Source of the DNA: Chitinophaga sedimenti
GTDB lineage: Bacteria > Bacteroidota > Bacteroidia > Chitinophagales > Chitinophagaceae
Direction of reading: 5' to 3'
Length of the DNA: 64,000 nt
Assembly (NCBI RefSeq): GCF_023156195.1
Contig: NZ_JAKUKA010000001.1
Location: 6,322,125-6,386,124, forward strand
The position numbers were made by a program, and so were the translations under genes. Position 1 is the first letter of the stretch, and each line of letters starts with the position of its first letter. The notes below the pieces were generated by a model, which saw only the letters and a list, made by a program, of their open reading frames with translations, was not told the DNA's origin and did no database searches. Of this stretch, positions 49,143 to 60,929 are shown piece after piece.

Positions 49143-49373
49143 AGTGTGTAGAATGGTGACGGTACAATATTACGAACTTTTCGTAATAATCCTACTAGTT
49201 TAGTTTTTAAGTTGTTTTTTGTGGGATGAGTGGTGGAATTTGTCTTCTGTTAGGAACGGATTAGGTAGGAGGTATTTTGTTAGATGTGAAAAGTTTTTTG
49301 GTACTAAAATAATTAGTATAATTGCTACAGTAAATAATAGACACTTAACCCGATTGAATAAATCCCTTTTACC

Positions 49374-50555
49374 GTGAAAGCAATATTTCCATTGCTGCTG
49401 TTAACCGGCATGTTCGCCACTTCAGCTGCGTACGCACAAACAAACTATTATCCTGCATCAGGCAATGTTGGCATCAATACGGGCGGTAGTCCGCAGGCGC
49501 CGTTGCATGTGTTGGAGAATGGTCGCAATTATTTCGTGAACAAACCCATTGGTGGGCAGCCCCAGTCGGAAGATACGCAGGGGCATAACTACATCCTGTT
49601 GCATCCGGCGTATGTGAGTACACCGTTGGTGGATTACCATGTAATGGGCAAAATCGTAGCTGCCCGAGGGTCGGAGGGCGCCTGGAACCGCAAATTTACT
49701 GTGGAGGTAAACACTGCAAGTTCTTTCCAATCTAACCGCGGTAGCATCATTGCTTACAACGAACCGGCGCGGCTGGTATTCTGTACTTACAATGGTGTGC
49801 GTTAGGTGGCGGTGGAAGTTGAGAATAACTCCTCCATGTATTCGTTTTCCTTTACGGGCTATATCGGCTATCACACGCTGGAGTTGCGGTATGACCGGGA
49901 AGTGTCGAACGTGGTAGCTTTCGAAGGGCTTGATCCTGTTTCTATACAGGGACAACTAAGTATCGGGCTGGCGCCTGCAGAGCCGTATGGTAAGCTAGTG
50001 GTGCAGGAGAGCAAGGCAGTGGACGCAAATGACTGGTCGGCTTTGATTAGGAGTACTAATGCCATTGCAGATCGTGATGTATTTCTCGGGGTTTACAACC
50101 AGAATGCGGTAGTGGCTGCGCATAACTATGCTCGTTCGCTATGGAAAGATTTGTATGTAAATACTGCCAATGGTGTTGGTGACGGCGGCAATGTGTTTAT
50201 CGGCGGCCCTGGCAACGTAGGCATTGGTACTACAGATGTAGGGTCTAACAAACTGACGGTGGAGGGTACTATTGGTGCGCGCAAAGTAAAAGTGACGGCA
50301 TTGTCGCCGTGGCCGGATTATGTATTCGCGCCGGCGTATGAATTGCCTTCTATTGCGAAAGTGGAGCAGTATATTCATGAGCATCAGCATTTACCGGGGA
50401 TTCCGGCGGCGGCGGAAGTGAAGGAGCGTGGTGTGGATCTGGGGGAGATGAATGCAAAATTGTTGGAGAAGATTGAGGAGTTGACGTTGTATTTGATTGA
50501 GCAGAATAAGCGGATGGATCTGATGGAGAAGGAGTTGAAGGCCATGCAGAAGTAA
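49374..50555 (+). CDS. Exported tail-fibre-like (S74-like C-terminus) protein with an in-frame stop
   Basis: GTG start at 49374. Signal peptide residues 1-21 ('MFATSAAYAQ'). The middle contains 'NVGINTGGSPQAPLHVLENG' and 'VFIGGPGNVGIGTTDVGSNK', the repeats usual before trimeric tail-fibre domains. The end 'PSIAKVEQYIHEHQHLPGIP' to 'LYLIEQNKRMDLMEKEL' is the Bacteroidota C-terminal domain with a coiled coil. A TAG at 49803-49805 splits it in the same frame ('YNGVR' stop 'VAVEVENN'). That is a substitution, not an indel. It may be an error (TAC to TAG) or a real nonsense mutation. Full length would be 393 residues. Confidence 0.75.
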
Positions 50556-50917
50556 GAACGGACGTTTATTATCTATCTGTGAAGCCGAAGTATTTTAAAA
50601 GTTGGTGGAGAAAAATGAGTATAATTGTGAAGCGGTTGATATGTTAACCTATTTCTACCGTGTATCCATATAAACAACAATAATCCAATACCTGATGAAG
50701 TAAGCAATTGTGAGTATTTGCTGAGATGTTTATATATATGCCCCGTCCGGCATCTTCCTTAATATTAATCCCTGTAAGAATGAAGAAACAAACGCTATGA
50801 TGTACGTCCACCAAAGGATGATTCCTGACTGCAACAGACACTTAATTCAAGCGGATAGCAAATAATACCGGGCCCGCTGTTCCGATAATTAAATAAATTC
50901 TAAGTATACCTAAGACC
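50556..50917 (+). other. Intergenic gap before the RHS genes
   Basis: 362 bases, AT-rich, without a supported gene, strong hairpin or clear TAnnTTTG element. Confidence 0.5.
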
Positions 50918-53900
50918 ATGAAAACATTATTACTGCTATTGCTCACCATTGGATGGGTGGGAGTATTACAGGCGCAAACGTTGGAGCCGGGAAAACAGGC
51001 TTTGCCACGTTTTATATCCGCCTCCCCGGATGCAGCTGCAATCGCAACTTACCAGCACTATCCCATTGACCACGTTTCCGGTGCACCCTCGATTGAGATT
51101 CCGCTCTTTGACGTACCCACGCGCGCGGGAGTATTACCCTTTAAATTGAGTTATCATATCGGATCGCTCAAGCCCTCGGAGAAGACCAGCGTAGCGGGTT
51201 GGGGTTGGACGCTTACGCCCAATATCGGGGTGACTCGTTCCGTAAGGGGGTTATCTGATGGTGCCACAAGTGGTTACCCTGTAAATACAATGATCGGTAA
51301 TACAAGCTGGACCTATCGCATTTCACTTTCTCAAAATGCCGTAGATGAGCAACCTGATGACTTTTTCTTTTCGCTACTGTCAAAAAGCGGGCGATTTATT
51401 TACGATACCTCGGGTAAATTCGTGACCCTGCCACATGAAGCGGTCAAAATCTCGCGCCCGAACGATAATAGCTTTGTTGTCACAGATGACGACGGTACTA
51501 TATATAAGTTTGGTCGATATACGCTCGGGAATACTCTCGCAACAGAGTGGGCGGGGTCTTACTCAACCCTTACTGCCTGGCGTGTAACAGAGATTATTCC
51601 TTTCGATAAGTCGGATACGGTTCGGTTTAACTATGGGCCCTCCATTTATTATGATATTCCTTATTATAACATCCAGATGAAGATTATTGAATATCCGGAT
51701 GTAACGGGACTTAACTATAACTTTCCAACGCAGATTTACGCTACCAACTACGGCCACTATACCGACCAAAACATCCTTATTAACGCAGGCGACCAGGTAG
51801 TCTACCCCGAAACAATACGGTTAGCCTATGATCAGTTTGATTATGATTTTACACCCCTAATATCGATGCCAATGATCTGATCGTAGAGCTGACGCGTTCC
51901 AAAGGTGGTAGTCCGCTTCACGATGCTGCTCACCAGATTGTGAACTATGGATCAAATAGGGCCACAAGTAGTGCGATGTCCGAGTCTCATGATGAGCTGC
52001 TACCCTTAAAGAGTGTGACTTTTAAGGGAGGTAAAGTGGAATTGACGTATAACTCAAGCAATTACCTCACCTCAGTGGCCTATTACAGCCAGGAAGGTGT
52101 TGCCTATACAAAACAGCATGAGGCGATACTTTACCAGCGGCTATTGCAACACGATGGCAACCAGCCTTCCATTTATTATGACTCATTTAAAAGAAACGGT
52201 CTCGATTCCGTAAAGATCGACGGTTACAAAACATATGCGTTGCAGTATCAGCGTGACAGTTATCATGAAAGTGTAGGGATTTTTGGCGGATATAACACGG
52301 ATTTCTGGGGATTCTTCAATGGGAAAAAAGATGTGTTCCCGAGATTGTATTACAAAGCAGAGGGTTATTCTTATTTCACGGGCTTGCAAGGTACAGATCC
52401 TAGTAGTCCTGCTGGATCCGGAACAAGAGGTCCTGTTTGGCTTGCCATTGGTGAAAAAATGGAAAAGTCTGAGCCAACGATCATTGTCCCCGGTATTATC
52501 AAGCGTGTTACTTACCCAACAGGTGGTTTTGCTGAGTATTCTTTTGAACCAAATCAATACTTGTCTTCATACGATTCCAGGGCCGTATATGGTGGTGGCG
52601 CCCGTATCCGCAGTATCAAGTACGCTACCGGCGATGGGCGCGATTCCATCATTAAAGTATATAAATATGGGATGAATGAAGATGGTACCGGTCGTACCAA
52701 ATACCAGAACTATGATCGCAACTTTATGTCACAGCAGATAATGATCAGTTACATGGATTACGATGGCGTAAGTGTCGCTTTTTCTACGAAAACGACTACT
52801 ATCAATAATAAACCCTTTCTGGACATGTCATTCTCGTCAGGAGCTGCAGTGCTTTATCCATCGGTGTCTGAATATACGATATCATTGCCGGACAGTATGC
52901 CCCTCGGCAGGACTACCTATGAATATACTATCGACTCAAAGAATGAAAGCTGGCTGCACATGACGCCACTGCAGCCGGAGTTCCGTACAGACTGGAAGGT
53001 GATATCATTGCGGAATGTAGCAAACTACCGGTATAAAAATGGCATCTATAATATTGTTAATAGAACCGCTTATGAATATCAGGACTACAATACAGTAGCG
53101 GTTCCTGCCGGACAAACATATCTGCGGTTTTTCAATTCGACAAATATTGATCCGACATTCAACTATGCAGGGTATCTGACCGATCCCATTGCTCATGCCG
53201 CTTACTCGATCACAGCTGGTGCGCGAAGGCAAACTGCTGTATTGGATACGCTATTCAATCCTGATAATCAAAGCGAATTTATCGCCAGCAGAACGGATAT
53301 GGAGTTTGAACCCAGTTATTTTTATAAAAGTAAAGAAACAAAAACAGATAGTAAGAATGCAGTGTTGAATGCGCAGTTCAACTATCCATTCCAGGTGAGC
53401 AGCCTGACTAATCTGCCAACAGCGCAGCAATCGCTGATGTCAGCGCTGCAGACGCAGAACCGTATTGTCCAGCCAGTGGAAGTGAGGCGATATAATGAAG
53501 GGGCGCTAATGGAAACAGTACAGCAACGGTACGGAACATTTTCAGATGGACGTATTTATCCGGCAGCAGTATATACTGCTGCACGTACCAATCCTTTGGA
53601 GAAAGTATTAGAAATGCTGGAATATGATAGCTACGGTAATGTGCTGGAACAGCGTCGTGCCGACGATGTGAAGGAGGTTTATTTGTGGGGATACAATGGT
53701 CGTTATCCGGTAGCGAAAGTAGTGGGAAGCGACTATAACACGGTAAAGTCTTTCGTCGATCTCAATATGCTGGATAATGCGCAATCATACACAGAGGCGC
53801 AAATAAGGACAGAGCTGAACAAGATTCGAACGGGGCTGGCAAATACTGTAGCTCAGGTATTCTCCTATACTTATAAACCTATAGTGGGTATGACAAGTGA

Positions 53901-54045
53901 AACGGATCCGAATAACGTGTCACGTTACTACGTCTACGACAGCAAGAACCGGCTGGCACTTATTAAGGACCAGCATGGTAACATCCTAAAGATGATTTGC
54001 TACAATTACAGCGGCACTCCGCAGGATTGTGGTACCGGACTCTAA
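50918..54045 (+). CDS. Large secreted RHS/YD-repeat-type protein, N-terminal partner (one frameshift)
   Basis: Signal peptide residues 1-19 ('LLLTIGWVGVLQAQ'). The N-terminal domain resembles the SpvB/RHS plug region ('YQHYPIDHVSGAPSIEIPLF', 'LPFKLSYHIG', 'KTSVAGWGWTLTPNIGVTRS'). The rest is beta-rich with YD-like segments near the end ('EYDSYGNVLEQRRADDVKEV', 'RYYVYDSKNRLALIKDQHGN'). A C-run at 51853-51856 is one base short; repair gives 'YDFTPPNIDANDLIVEL' and 1042 residues. It ends 19 bases before the second RHS protein, so both are probably made together. In Bacteroidota such proteins go to the surface; partnership with the next gene is inferred. Confidence 0.8.
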
Positions 54046-54064
54046 GCCTCAAAAAAGTAACAAC

Positions 54065-57000
54065 ATGAAACATCGTTATATACTGTTTGCCTTTCCTTTA
54101 CTCGCGGCACACACGCTCTTGGCCCAAACACCGCAGGTGGCAACGGTACCTTTGCCTACCAGGCCATCGGCAGAATTGCCGTCGACGCCAGGTAATTATC
54201 AAAGTGGTACAAAACTAAACTTCGTAAAAACGTACGAACCTTCAAAGCCCTATACGACCGCGGCGTCGGTGCTGGCGGCTACCAATGTGGCCGATGTAAA
54301 ACAGGCCACTCAATACCTGGATGGGTTAGGACGCCCTTTGCAGGTGGTAAATAAAGGTATTACCCCTAATAATAAAGACCTGGTTAGTCCTGTTCGATAT
54401 GATCGCTATGGACGGCAGCCCTACAACTATCTGCCCTATGTATCTCCATCCGCTTCCGGCGCCTTTAAAACGCGCGCGTTTGCCGAACAGGATTCGATGC
54501 TTCGCACGGCGCATCCCGGAGAAACTATTTTCTTCGAAGAAACGCAGTTTGAGGCTTCTCCGCTGAACAGGGTGCTGAAAACAATGGCGCCTGGTAACAG
54601 CTGGGCGGGCAGTGGCCGTGGCGTAGGGATTGAATATCTTGCCAATACTGCAACGGATGTAGTAAGAATCTGGACGATCACTTTTGCGCCTGATGCTTTT
54701 CCTACTTCGGCTGGTACATATCCTGCCGGTGAGCTGTTTAAAAACGTTACAGCAGACGAGCATGGTAATAAGGTAGTGGAGTTTAAAGATAAAGCAGGCC
54801 TCGTCATACTGAAGAAAGTGCAGTTGTCGGCTACGGCCGGCAGCAATCATGATGGCTGGCTTTGTACCTACTATGTGTATGATGCACTCAATAACCTCCG
54901 GTACGTAATACAACCGAAAGCAGTACAGGAAATGGCCCGGACGCAAAACTGGAGCATTGATGCTGCCATTAGCCGTGAGCTTTGTTTCCGCTACGAGTAC
55001 GATGCCCGTAACCGTATGGTGTTAAAACAGGTGCCGGGGTCGGATCCCGTATTGATGGTGTACGACAAGCGCGATCGGCTTGTATTCTCACAAGATGGTA
55101 ATCAGCGTACCGCCGGTAAATGGCTGCTAACGCTGTATGACGACCTGAACCGGCCGGTGATGACCGCGTTGTACGCTACATCTGAATTGGCCGCCACCTT
55201 ACAGCAATCGTTGAACAGCAGCGCGGGCACGCAGACTATTACTACCGAAACAAAGGTGCCAGCCTCTCTCGCTGTAAACGTTCATGACAACAGACTGGTG
55301 TATCAGGCGGGAAAAGAAATAATCTTTAATGCCGGATTTGATAGTGAGAATACGGTTTTCGAATCGATTATTGACGAAAATGGTATCGTTACCACAGAAA
55401 CGCTCACGGCGTCGTTAAGTCCCGCGTTAAATACGGCACAGCTGGAGCCGCTGACTTATTCTTATTATGATAATTATAATTATCCCGGCGCGAAGGCGTA
55501 TCGTGATACAACGATGACGGCTTCCGCTAATAACAGCGATAATCAACCTAAAGCAACCCTGGTAAAGGGGATGGTTACTGGTAGTAAGGTGAGATTGCTG
55601 GGAGAGGAGAGCGGTTGGCTGACGACGACTATCCACTACGACATAAAGGGGCGTGTAAAGCAGTCCCTGTCCGATAATGCGGTGAGTGGTCAGGATTTGT
55701 CGAACAACCTCTATGACTTTACAGGTAAGTTACTGGTTACACATCTCTCGCACGGGAACCCTCGCAGTAGGCTTACACCGCGTACGAATATAGCCACCTT
55801 TATGGAGTATGATCACGGAGGCCGTTTGGTAAAATTGAGCAAAAAACTGAATGATGCGGAGGTCGTGGATGTTGCTACGCATGAATATGATGCTCTCGGT
55901 TTGCTAAAAGAAAAAACCTTCAAACGCACCGATGGCTCAGCGCTGGAAAGCCTGGAGTATGCCTATAACGTGCGAGGTTGGCTTAATGGCATCAATAAAG
56001 AATATATCCAAAATGGCGGCAGCCATTTCTTCGGCCAGGAGTTGAGTTATGACTATGGCTTCGACAGCCAGGCTTACAATGGTAACATTGCCGGTATGAA
56101 ATGGCGTGGTGCGGGATCGGAACAGCGGGCTTATGGATTTGCCTATGATAGGGCTAATCGCCTGCTCAGCGCACAGTTCACTCAGCGGGTAGGCAGTTCC
56201 ATTGTTTGGGACCTTTCTGCGGGTGTGGATTATAACGTGAAGATGGGGAATGGTATTACACCCGATTCTGCCTATGACGCCAACGGCAACATTCTCCGTA
56301 TGCAGCAATGGGGGTACGCCGGCGCCAGCAGTCGTAAGATAGATGATCTGCGATATAGTTATCTCTCTGGTGGTAATCGTCTCGCCGGTGTGAAAGATTC
56401 CATCAACAGCACGGGACCAACGCTAGGTGATTTTAAAGAGATGGTTCCCGGTGGCACGGATGATTACACTTACGATGTAAACGGCAACATGATAACGGAT
56501 GCCAACAAAGGATTAAGCAACGTTATTTATAATCACCTTAACCTGCCACAGCGGATTGCGGTACATGGTAAAGGCGTTATTCGCTACCAATACGACGCTG
56601 CAGGCAACAAGCATGCAAAGTTTGTAACTGACAGCACCGGCGGCACTATAAATACTGCCCGCACGGATTATGTTGGTGGCATGGTTTACCAGAATGATAC
56701 CCTTCAGCTGGTCAATCATGAAGAAGGACGTATCCGTTTTGATTATGCGACCGGAACACCGGCTTTCAGTTACGACTATTTTGTAAAAGATCACCTCGGT
56801 AATGTGCGCATGGTACTCACTGAGGGTTCCAGCAGTAATGTTTACCTTGCCAGTATGGAGGTCAGCGCTGCACCGGTAGAAAATGCATTGTTCGCTAATG
56901 TAGATGCAACTCGTACTGACGCGCCATCCGGTTACACTGAACCCAACAGCCAATATGTAGCTAAATTGAATGGCAGTGATCCGGCCAAACGAATAGGTCC

Positions 57001-58386
57001 GTCACTGGTATTGCGGGTAACGGCCGGTGATACTATTTCACTGGGTGCCAGGGCGTTTTATAAATCTCAGGGCCCTAAGCAACCGAAAAACAGGTTGCAG
57101 GACATGATATGGCATCTGCGCTGATGAGTGCCTTCGGTGGTTCGCCGGGCCAGTCGGGCCGACATGCTGGTGCGGCAGGTGTTGTTGGTAGTTCGCCGTT
57201 TAACGGTCAGTTTTATGACGGGCAGTATCAACGTTTGAAAGAGAAGGAGCCGAGCGGACAGGCGTCGGTTCAACGTCCCAATGCTTATTTGAACTTTGTT
57301 TTATTCAACGATCAGTTTAAATTAGTGGACGAAAACAGCGGTGTTAAGCAGGTACAGGCTATGCCGGATGAAGTACAGACGCTGGCTAAAGATGGATGGT
57401 GGTGAAGGAAAGCGGTTTCCTGTATGTGTATACCAGCAACGAAACGGCGCAGGATGTGTTCTTTGATAATGTGGTGGTGACGATGGCTACGGGGCCGGTG
57501 TTGGAGGAGACGCATTATTATCCGTTCGGGCTCGCGATGAGCGGGATCAGTTCGAAGGCAATATACAATCCAGAAAATCGCTATAAGTTTAATGGTATCG
57601 AGTTGAACAGTGATTTTGATCTGTATTCTTACGAGGCTCGCTATAGAAATCTTGATCCGCAGATCGGAAGATGGTGGCAAATAGATCCGAAGCCATCGGT
57701 TGGAATATCTCCATTTGCTTCAATGGATTTGAATCCGATTTTAAATAGTGATTTTTAGGTGATACGTCAGTTCCCGCTAAGCCAGTACCTGTTTGGTATC
57801 AGGTTAATAGAGATGCAGGTACAAATCAGTACCAACCAAGCCCATTAGTATCTAATTCATCTGGTTCTAATTCTTCTAGTACAGTTATGCCTAGTAGCAA
57901 TACCACAAATGAGACGACTGCTAATACATCAAGTAATAGCCAGTCGAATTCTTCAGCAGCCACGCAAACCAATACTAGGACCACCTTAGAGAAAATACCG
58001 ATTTTAGGCCCATCATTAATAGCGGCAGGCTCTCCGCTAGTGCCTAAAGTTATTGTACCTAATATACTATTTAGAAGTTTTGTTGCCAGGGGGCTAGTCC
58101 CATGACTTCCCTTTCTTCTGTAATATTCAGAAGTGTTATACCTTCAACAGCACCTCGTGCAGCCTTTTTACCCCAGGCAACGAGTTTAGGAGGACAGTTA
58201 GGAAGGGCAACGAGTGCGATAGGTGTTTATATTACAACCGGACAGTTAGTATGGAAAGGTTTTGAACATTTTCAAGCACAGCCAATAAATCAGCAATTTA
58301 ACATGGTGAATTATCAGATGCACTCAGGTACTGCGGGGCTATCCACCATGCATGAAATGATGAGGGGGATAATTAATAATTTTTAA
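54065..58386 (+). CDS. RHS repeat-associated core protein with variable C-terminal tail (four frameshifts)
   Basis: ATG 54065 gives a signal peptide ('FAFPLLAAHTLLAQ'). The N-terminal part has the DUF6443-like 'DVKQATQYLDGLGRPLQVVN', then YD repeats ('FRYEYDARNRMVLKQVPGSD', 'YDYGFDSQAYNGNIAG', 'YDAAGNKHAKFVTDSTGG'). The RHS core ends with 'THYYPFGLAMSGISSKA', 'RYKFNGIELNSDFDLYSYEA' and 'YRNLDPQIGRWWQIDPKP'. Frame breaks lie near 57091-57094, 57395-57397, 57752-57756 and, less surely, the G-run 58091-58095. Without the last, the protein would stop at 58105. The tail after 57760 is AT-rich and Ser/Asn/Thr-rich, with 'SLGGQLGRATSAIGVYITTG'. It is probably a swapped toxin-like tip; no nuclease motif is visible. 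Confidence 0.82.
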
Positions 58387-58396
58387 ACTTAAATCT

Positions 58397-58684
58397 ATGG
58401 AAGATACCTTGAATGTTTTGCGGGCATATTTACAGCAGAAATATAAGATTGATCCACTAAAAGTAACTTCAAGTACTTCGTTATTGCATGATTTTGGATT
58501 TAAAGGAGATGATGTGGATGAGTTTATGCATGATTTAATAAAAGAGTTTAGGATAGAAGTAAAGCGTTTGGATTTATCCGGGTTCTTTATAGGAAATGAG
58601 CCATTTGATTTTATTAGTCCTGTTATTCGTTTTTTAAGCATGAAAAGGTATCCGATAAGCCCACAATTACAGTCGGAGATTTAG
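58397..58684 (+). CDS. Acyl-carrier-like (DUF1493-like) small protein, possible immunity protein
   Basis: 95 residues, AT-rich like the RHS tail before it. 'LRAYLQQKYKIDPLKVTSST' and 'LLHDFGFKGDDVDEFMHDLI' follow the pattern of an acyl-carrier fold, but the D-S-L phosphopantetheine serine is replaced (F-G-F-K-G-D-D), as in DUF1493 proteins. It starts 11 bases after the RHS stop codon on the same strand. In polymorphic toxin loci the small gene directly behind the toxin tip often encodes immunity; that is the inference here. No signal peptide, so it would act in the cytoplasm. Confidence 0.65.
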   Translation: MEDTLNVLRAYLQQKYKIDPLKVTSSTSLLHDFGFKGDDVDEFMHDLIKEFRIEVKRLDLSGFFIGNEPFDFISPVIRFLSMKRYPISPQLQSEI

Positions 58685-58727
58685 AAGGTTTTATAAATAC
58701 AGGAGTATTGTGCTGATACAGTGGTTT

Positions 58728-58768
58728 AAAACACAACTCCCGCGCGATCCGCGCGGGAGTTGTGTTTT
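58728..58768. terminator. Bidirectional terminator with a perfect 19-bp stem
   Basis: AAAACACAACTCCCGCGCG (58728-58746) is fully complementary to 58750-58768 around a 3-nt loop. A and T runs flank both sides. It separates the RHS operon from the convergent XRE gene. Confidence 0.92.
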
Positions 58769-59098
58769 ATGCATTGTGTGCTTTTTTACTTTAAAGTCCC
58801 TTAGTGCCATATCGATGAGGTTGAGAACGAACTTCCTGTTTTCCTCTGGCAGCCGGGATATATCTTCGAGTCGTTTAAGCGCCTGTTTATCGAGTTCCAT
58901 GTTTGTTTTACCGATGAGATAATCTACGGACACTTCGAGGGCGTCAGCAATTTTAGACACCACTTCAATAGAAGGGGTGATATCGCCGCGCTCATACCTG
59001 CCGATAACATCACCTGATGTGCCGATCATACGGCCGAGCTCAGCTTGCGAGAGTCCTTTCTTTTTGCGGATGAGCATCATATTGTCCCCTAAAACCAT
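58767..59098 (-). CDS. XRE-family transcriptional regulator (one frameshift)
   Basis: Helix-turn-helix DNA-binding protein. HTH at residues 7-62 ('MLIRKKKGLSQAELGRMIGT', 'SGDVIGRYERGDITPSIEVV', 'ALEVSVDYLIGKT'). A short helical tail follows. As read, the frame runs on through the terminator stem, which is implausible. If the A/T run near 58784-58789 has one more base, the protein ends 'DFKVKKAHNA' at 58767 and has 110 residues, the normal size. It is divergent from the mobile module promoter at 59182 and may repress it. Confidence 0.82.
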
Positions 59099-59181
59099 AA
59101 CGATAAGTATTTAAAATGCCTGATAAACGGGTGTTTTATCAAAATTAGGTGAATGATGTGTCATAAACAATGGTAATAATG

Positions 59182-59213
59182 TTTGTTGGTTTAAGATGGA
59201 TGTTTTAGATTTG
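59182..59213 (+). promoter_or_regulatory. Bacteroidota-type promoter of the mobile module
   Basis: TTTG at 59182-59185, a 20-base spacer and TAGATTTG at 59206-59213. RNA would start near 59220, 35 bases before the ATG at 59255. This also argues against the GTG at 59213 as start codon. Confidence 0.7.
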
Positions 59214-59254
59214 TGACTGATAAGTCAGAAAATAAATCTTTAAACATTTTTTTT

Positions 59255-60867
59255 ATGACGGCTACATCTTCACAAATCGATACCAGCCACCCGGAAGCGA
59301 TCACCTACCAGCCAGGTGAGTTGATGTTCACGGTGCTGGGTGGCATCCGGCTGGAAGGGCTGGACCGGCTTCGGGTGACGCTGAAAGTGGAAGCCACCAA
59401 CCGCGCGTTCCGGCATTACGCAGGTCATCCGGATACCTGCAATCTTGTGGTTCGTCAAAATCTTGATTTATACAATCATCATCAAACGGAGAAGTTTGCG
59501 CGGCTGGTATCCAGCCAGCTGGAAACCGACCTTGCTCAGGTAATGGAGGCATTAAGGCAGCTCACGGACCAATTGGAGCGCTACCGTTTACAGCAACAGG
59601 AGGCGCGGGGGCAGGCAACCCCGGCCAGGATATTGACGGACGTGGAACGTCAGCAAGCCATTGCGTTCCTGCAAGCGCCGGGCTTACTGTAACGTACCAA
59701 CGAACTGATCGGGCAAAGCGGTATCGTGGGGGAAGAGTTGAACCGTTTGATCATGTACTGGTGTTTACGAGCCGCAAAGGATATCACCCGTTGCATGTGA
59801 TCAGCTTCGGCAGCAGCGGTACCGGTAAAAGCCACCTGCAGGAGAAAGTGGGCGAGCTGGTACCGGAAGAAGATCGTATCGAGATCACGGCGCTGACGGA
59901 GAATGCTTTTTATTACTTCGATAAAGGAGAGCTGGGTCATAAACTGGTGCTGATAGAAGATATGGACGGTGCATGGTCAGCTTTATATCCATTGCGAGAA
60001 CTGCAAAGCAAACAGCGGATCAGCAAGACGGTCACTGTCAAAGACCGCGATGGCCATACAAAGACGGTCCATTTAAAAGTGCATGGCCCGGTGAGCATCG
60101 CGGGCTGTACCACGCATGAAAGCCTGTACGAGGATAACGCTAACCGTTGCTTCCTGCTGCAACTGGATGAGAGCATCGAACAGGATGAACGGGTGATGGA
60201 TTACCAACGCAAGCTCAGCGCGGGAAAGATCAACGTTGCAACGGAGCAGCAGGCCCGTACCCTGTTGCAGCATGTACAACGGGTATTACATCCTGTCATT
60301 GTCCGCAATCCCTATGCAGAGCAGTTGAAGATCCCGCGGGAAGTGTTCAGGCAGCGGCGCACCAATGCGCATTACCTGTCTTTTATAGAAGTGATCACTT
60401 TTTACAAGCAATACCAGCGGGCGTGCAAGACGGATGCGGTGACGGGAGAATCATATATCGAAACTGCGATAGAAGATATCGAGGAAGCCAACGCGCTGAT
60501 GAAATCCGTGCTGCTGCGCAAGAGCGATGAGCTGAGCGGCGCTACGCGCGGGTACTTCGAGCAGTTAAAAGCCTACCTGCGATCCAGCGGCCAGGCCATC
60601 TTTACCAATAGCGGTATCCGCAGTGCTTTGCGCATCCCGCTCAGCACGGTCAAGCGCTATCACGCGGCGTTGCAACAGGCGGGTTATATCCGGCAGGTGA
60701 ATGCTCGTGGTGACAAGGTATATCAATATGAAGTGTTGTCCTATGAAGAATATGCGCAGTTGCAGCAGCGGATCGGGACGGCGCTGGATGCAGCCACGCA
60801 GCGGCTCACCGGCCCGCCACCAGCCCATGTTAGCAGTGAGCCGGGCAAACGCCGGAAGGTGAAATAG
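59255..60867 (+). CDS. P-loop ATPase/primase-helicase-like protein of a mobile module (in-frame stop plus frameshift)
   Basis: Residues 1-150 form an N-terminal domain with 'FTVLGGIRLEGLDRLRVTLK' and a coiled segment. The ATPase domain has Walker A 'SFGSSGTGKSHLQEKVG' and Walker B 'HKLVLIEDMDGAWSAL', followed by 'GPVSIAGCTTHESLYEDNAN'. The C-terminus looks like a winged helix ('SGIRSALRIPLSTVKRYHAA'), then basic. Two faults: TAA at 59690-59692 where GAA ('LLERTNELIG') is expected, and a lost C at 59757-59760 (TACTGG for TACCTGG). Repair gives 537 residues. It probably drives replication or strand handling of the element. The exact family is not certain. Confidence 0.75.
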
Positions 60868-60929
60868 TTAGCCCCTTCGGCTTACATCCTGCGGTGATTA
60901 TATACAGGCAAATAAAATTAATGATCATT

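Noticed and set aside
58691..58766. C-terminal extension of the XRE protein through the terminator stem
   Set aside because: It arises from one missing base in an A/T run; the repaired frame stops at 58767 with a normal family length.
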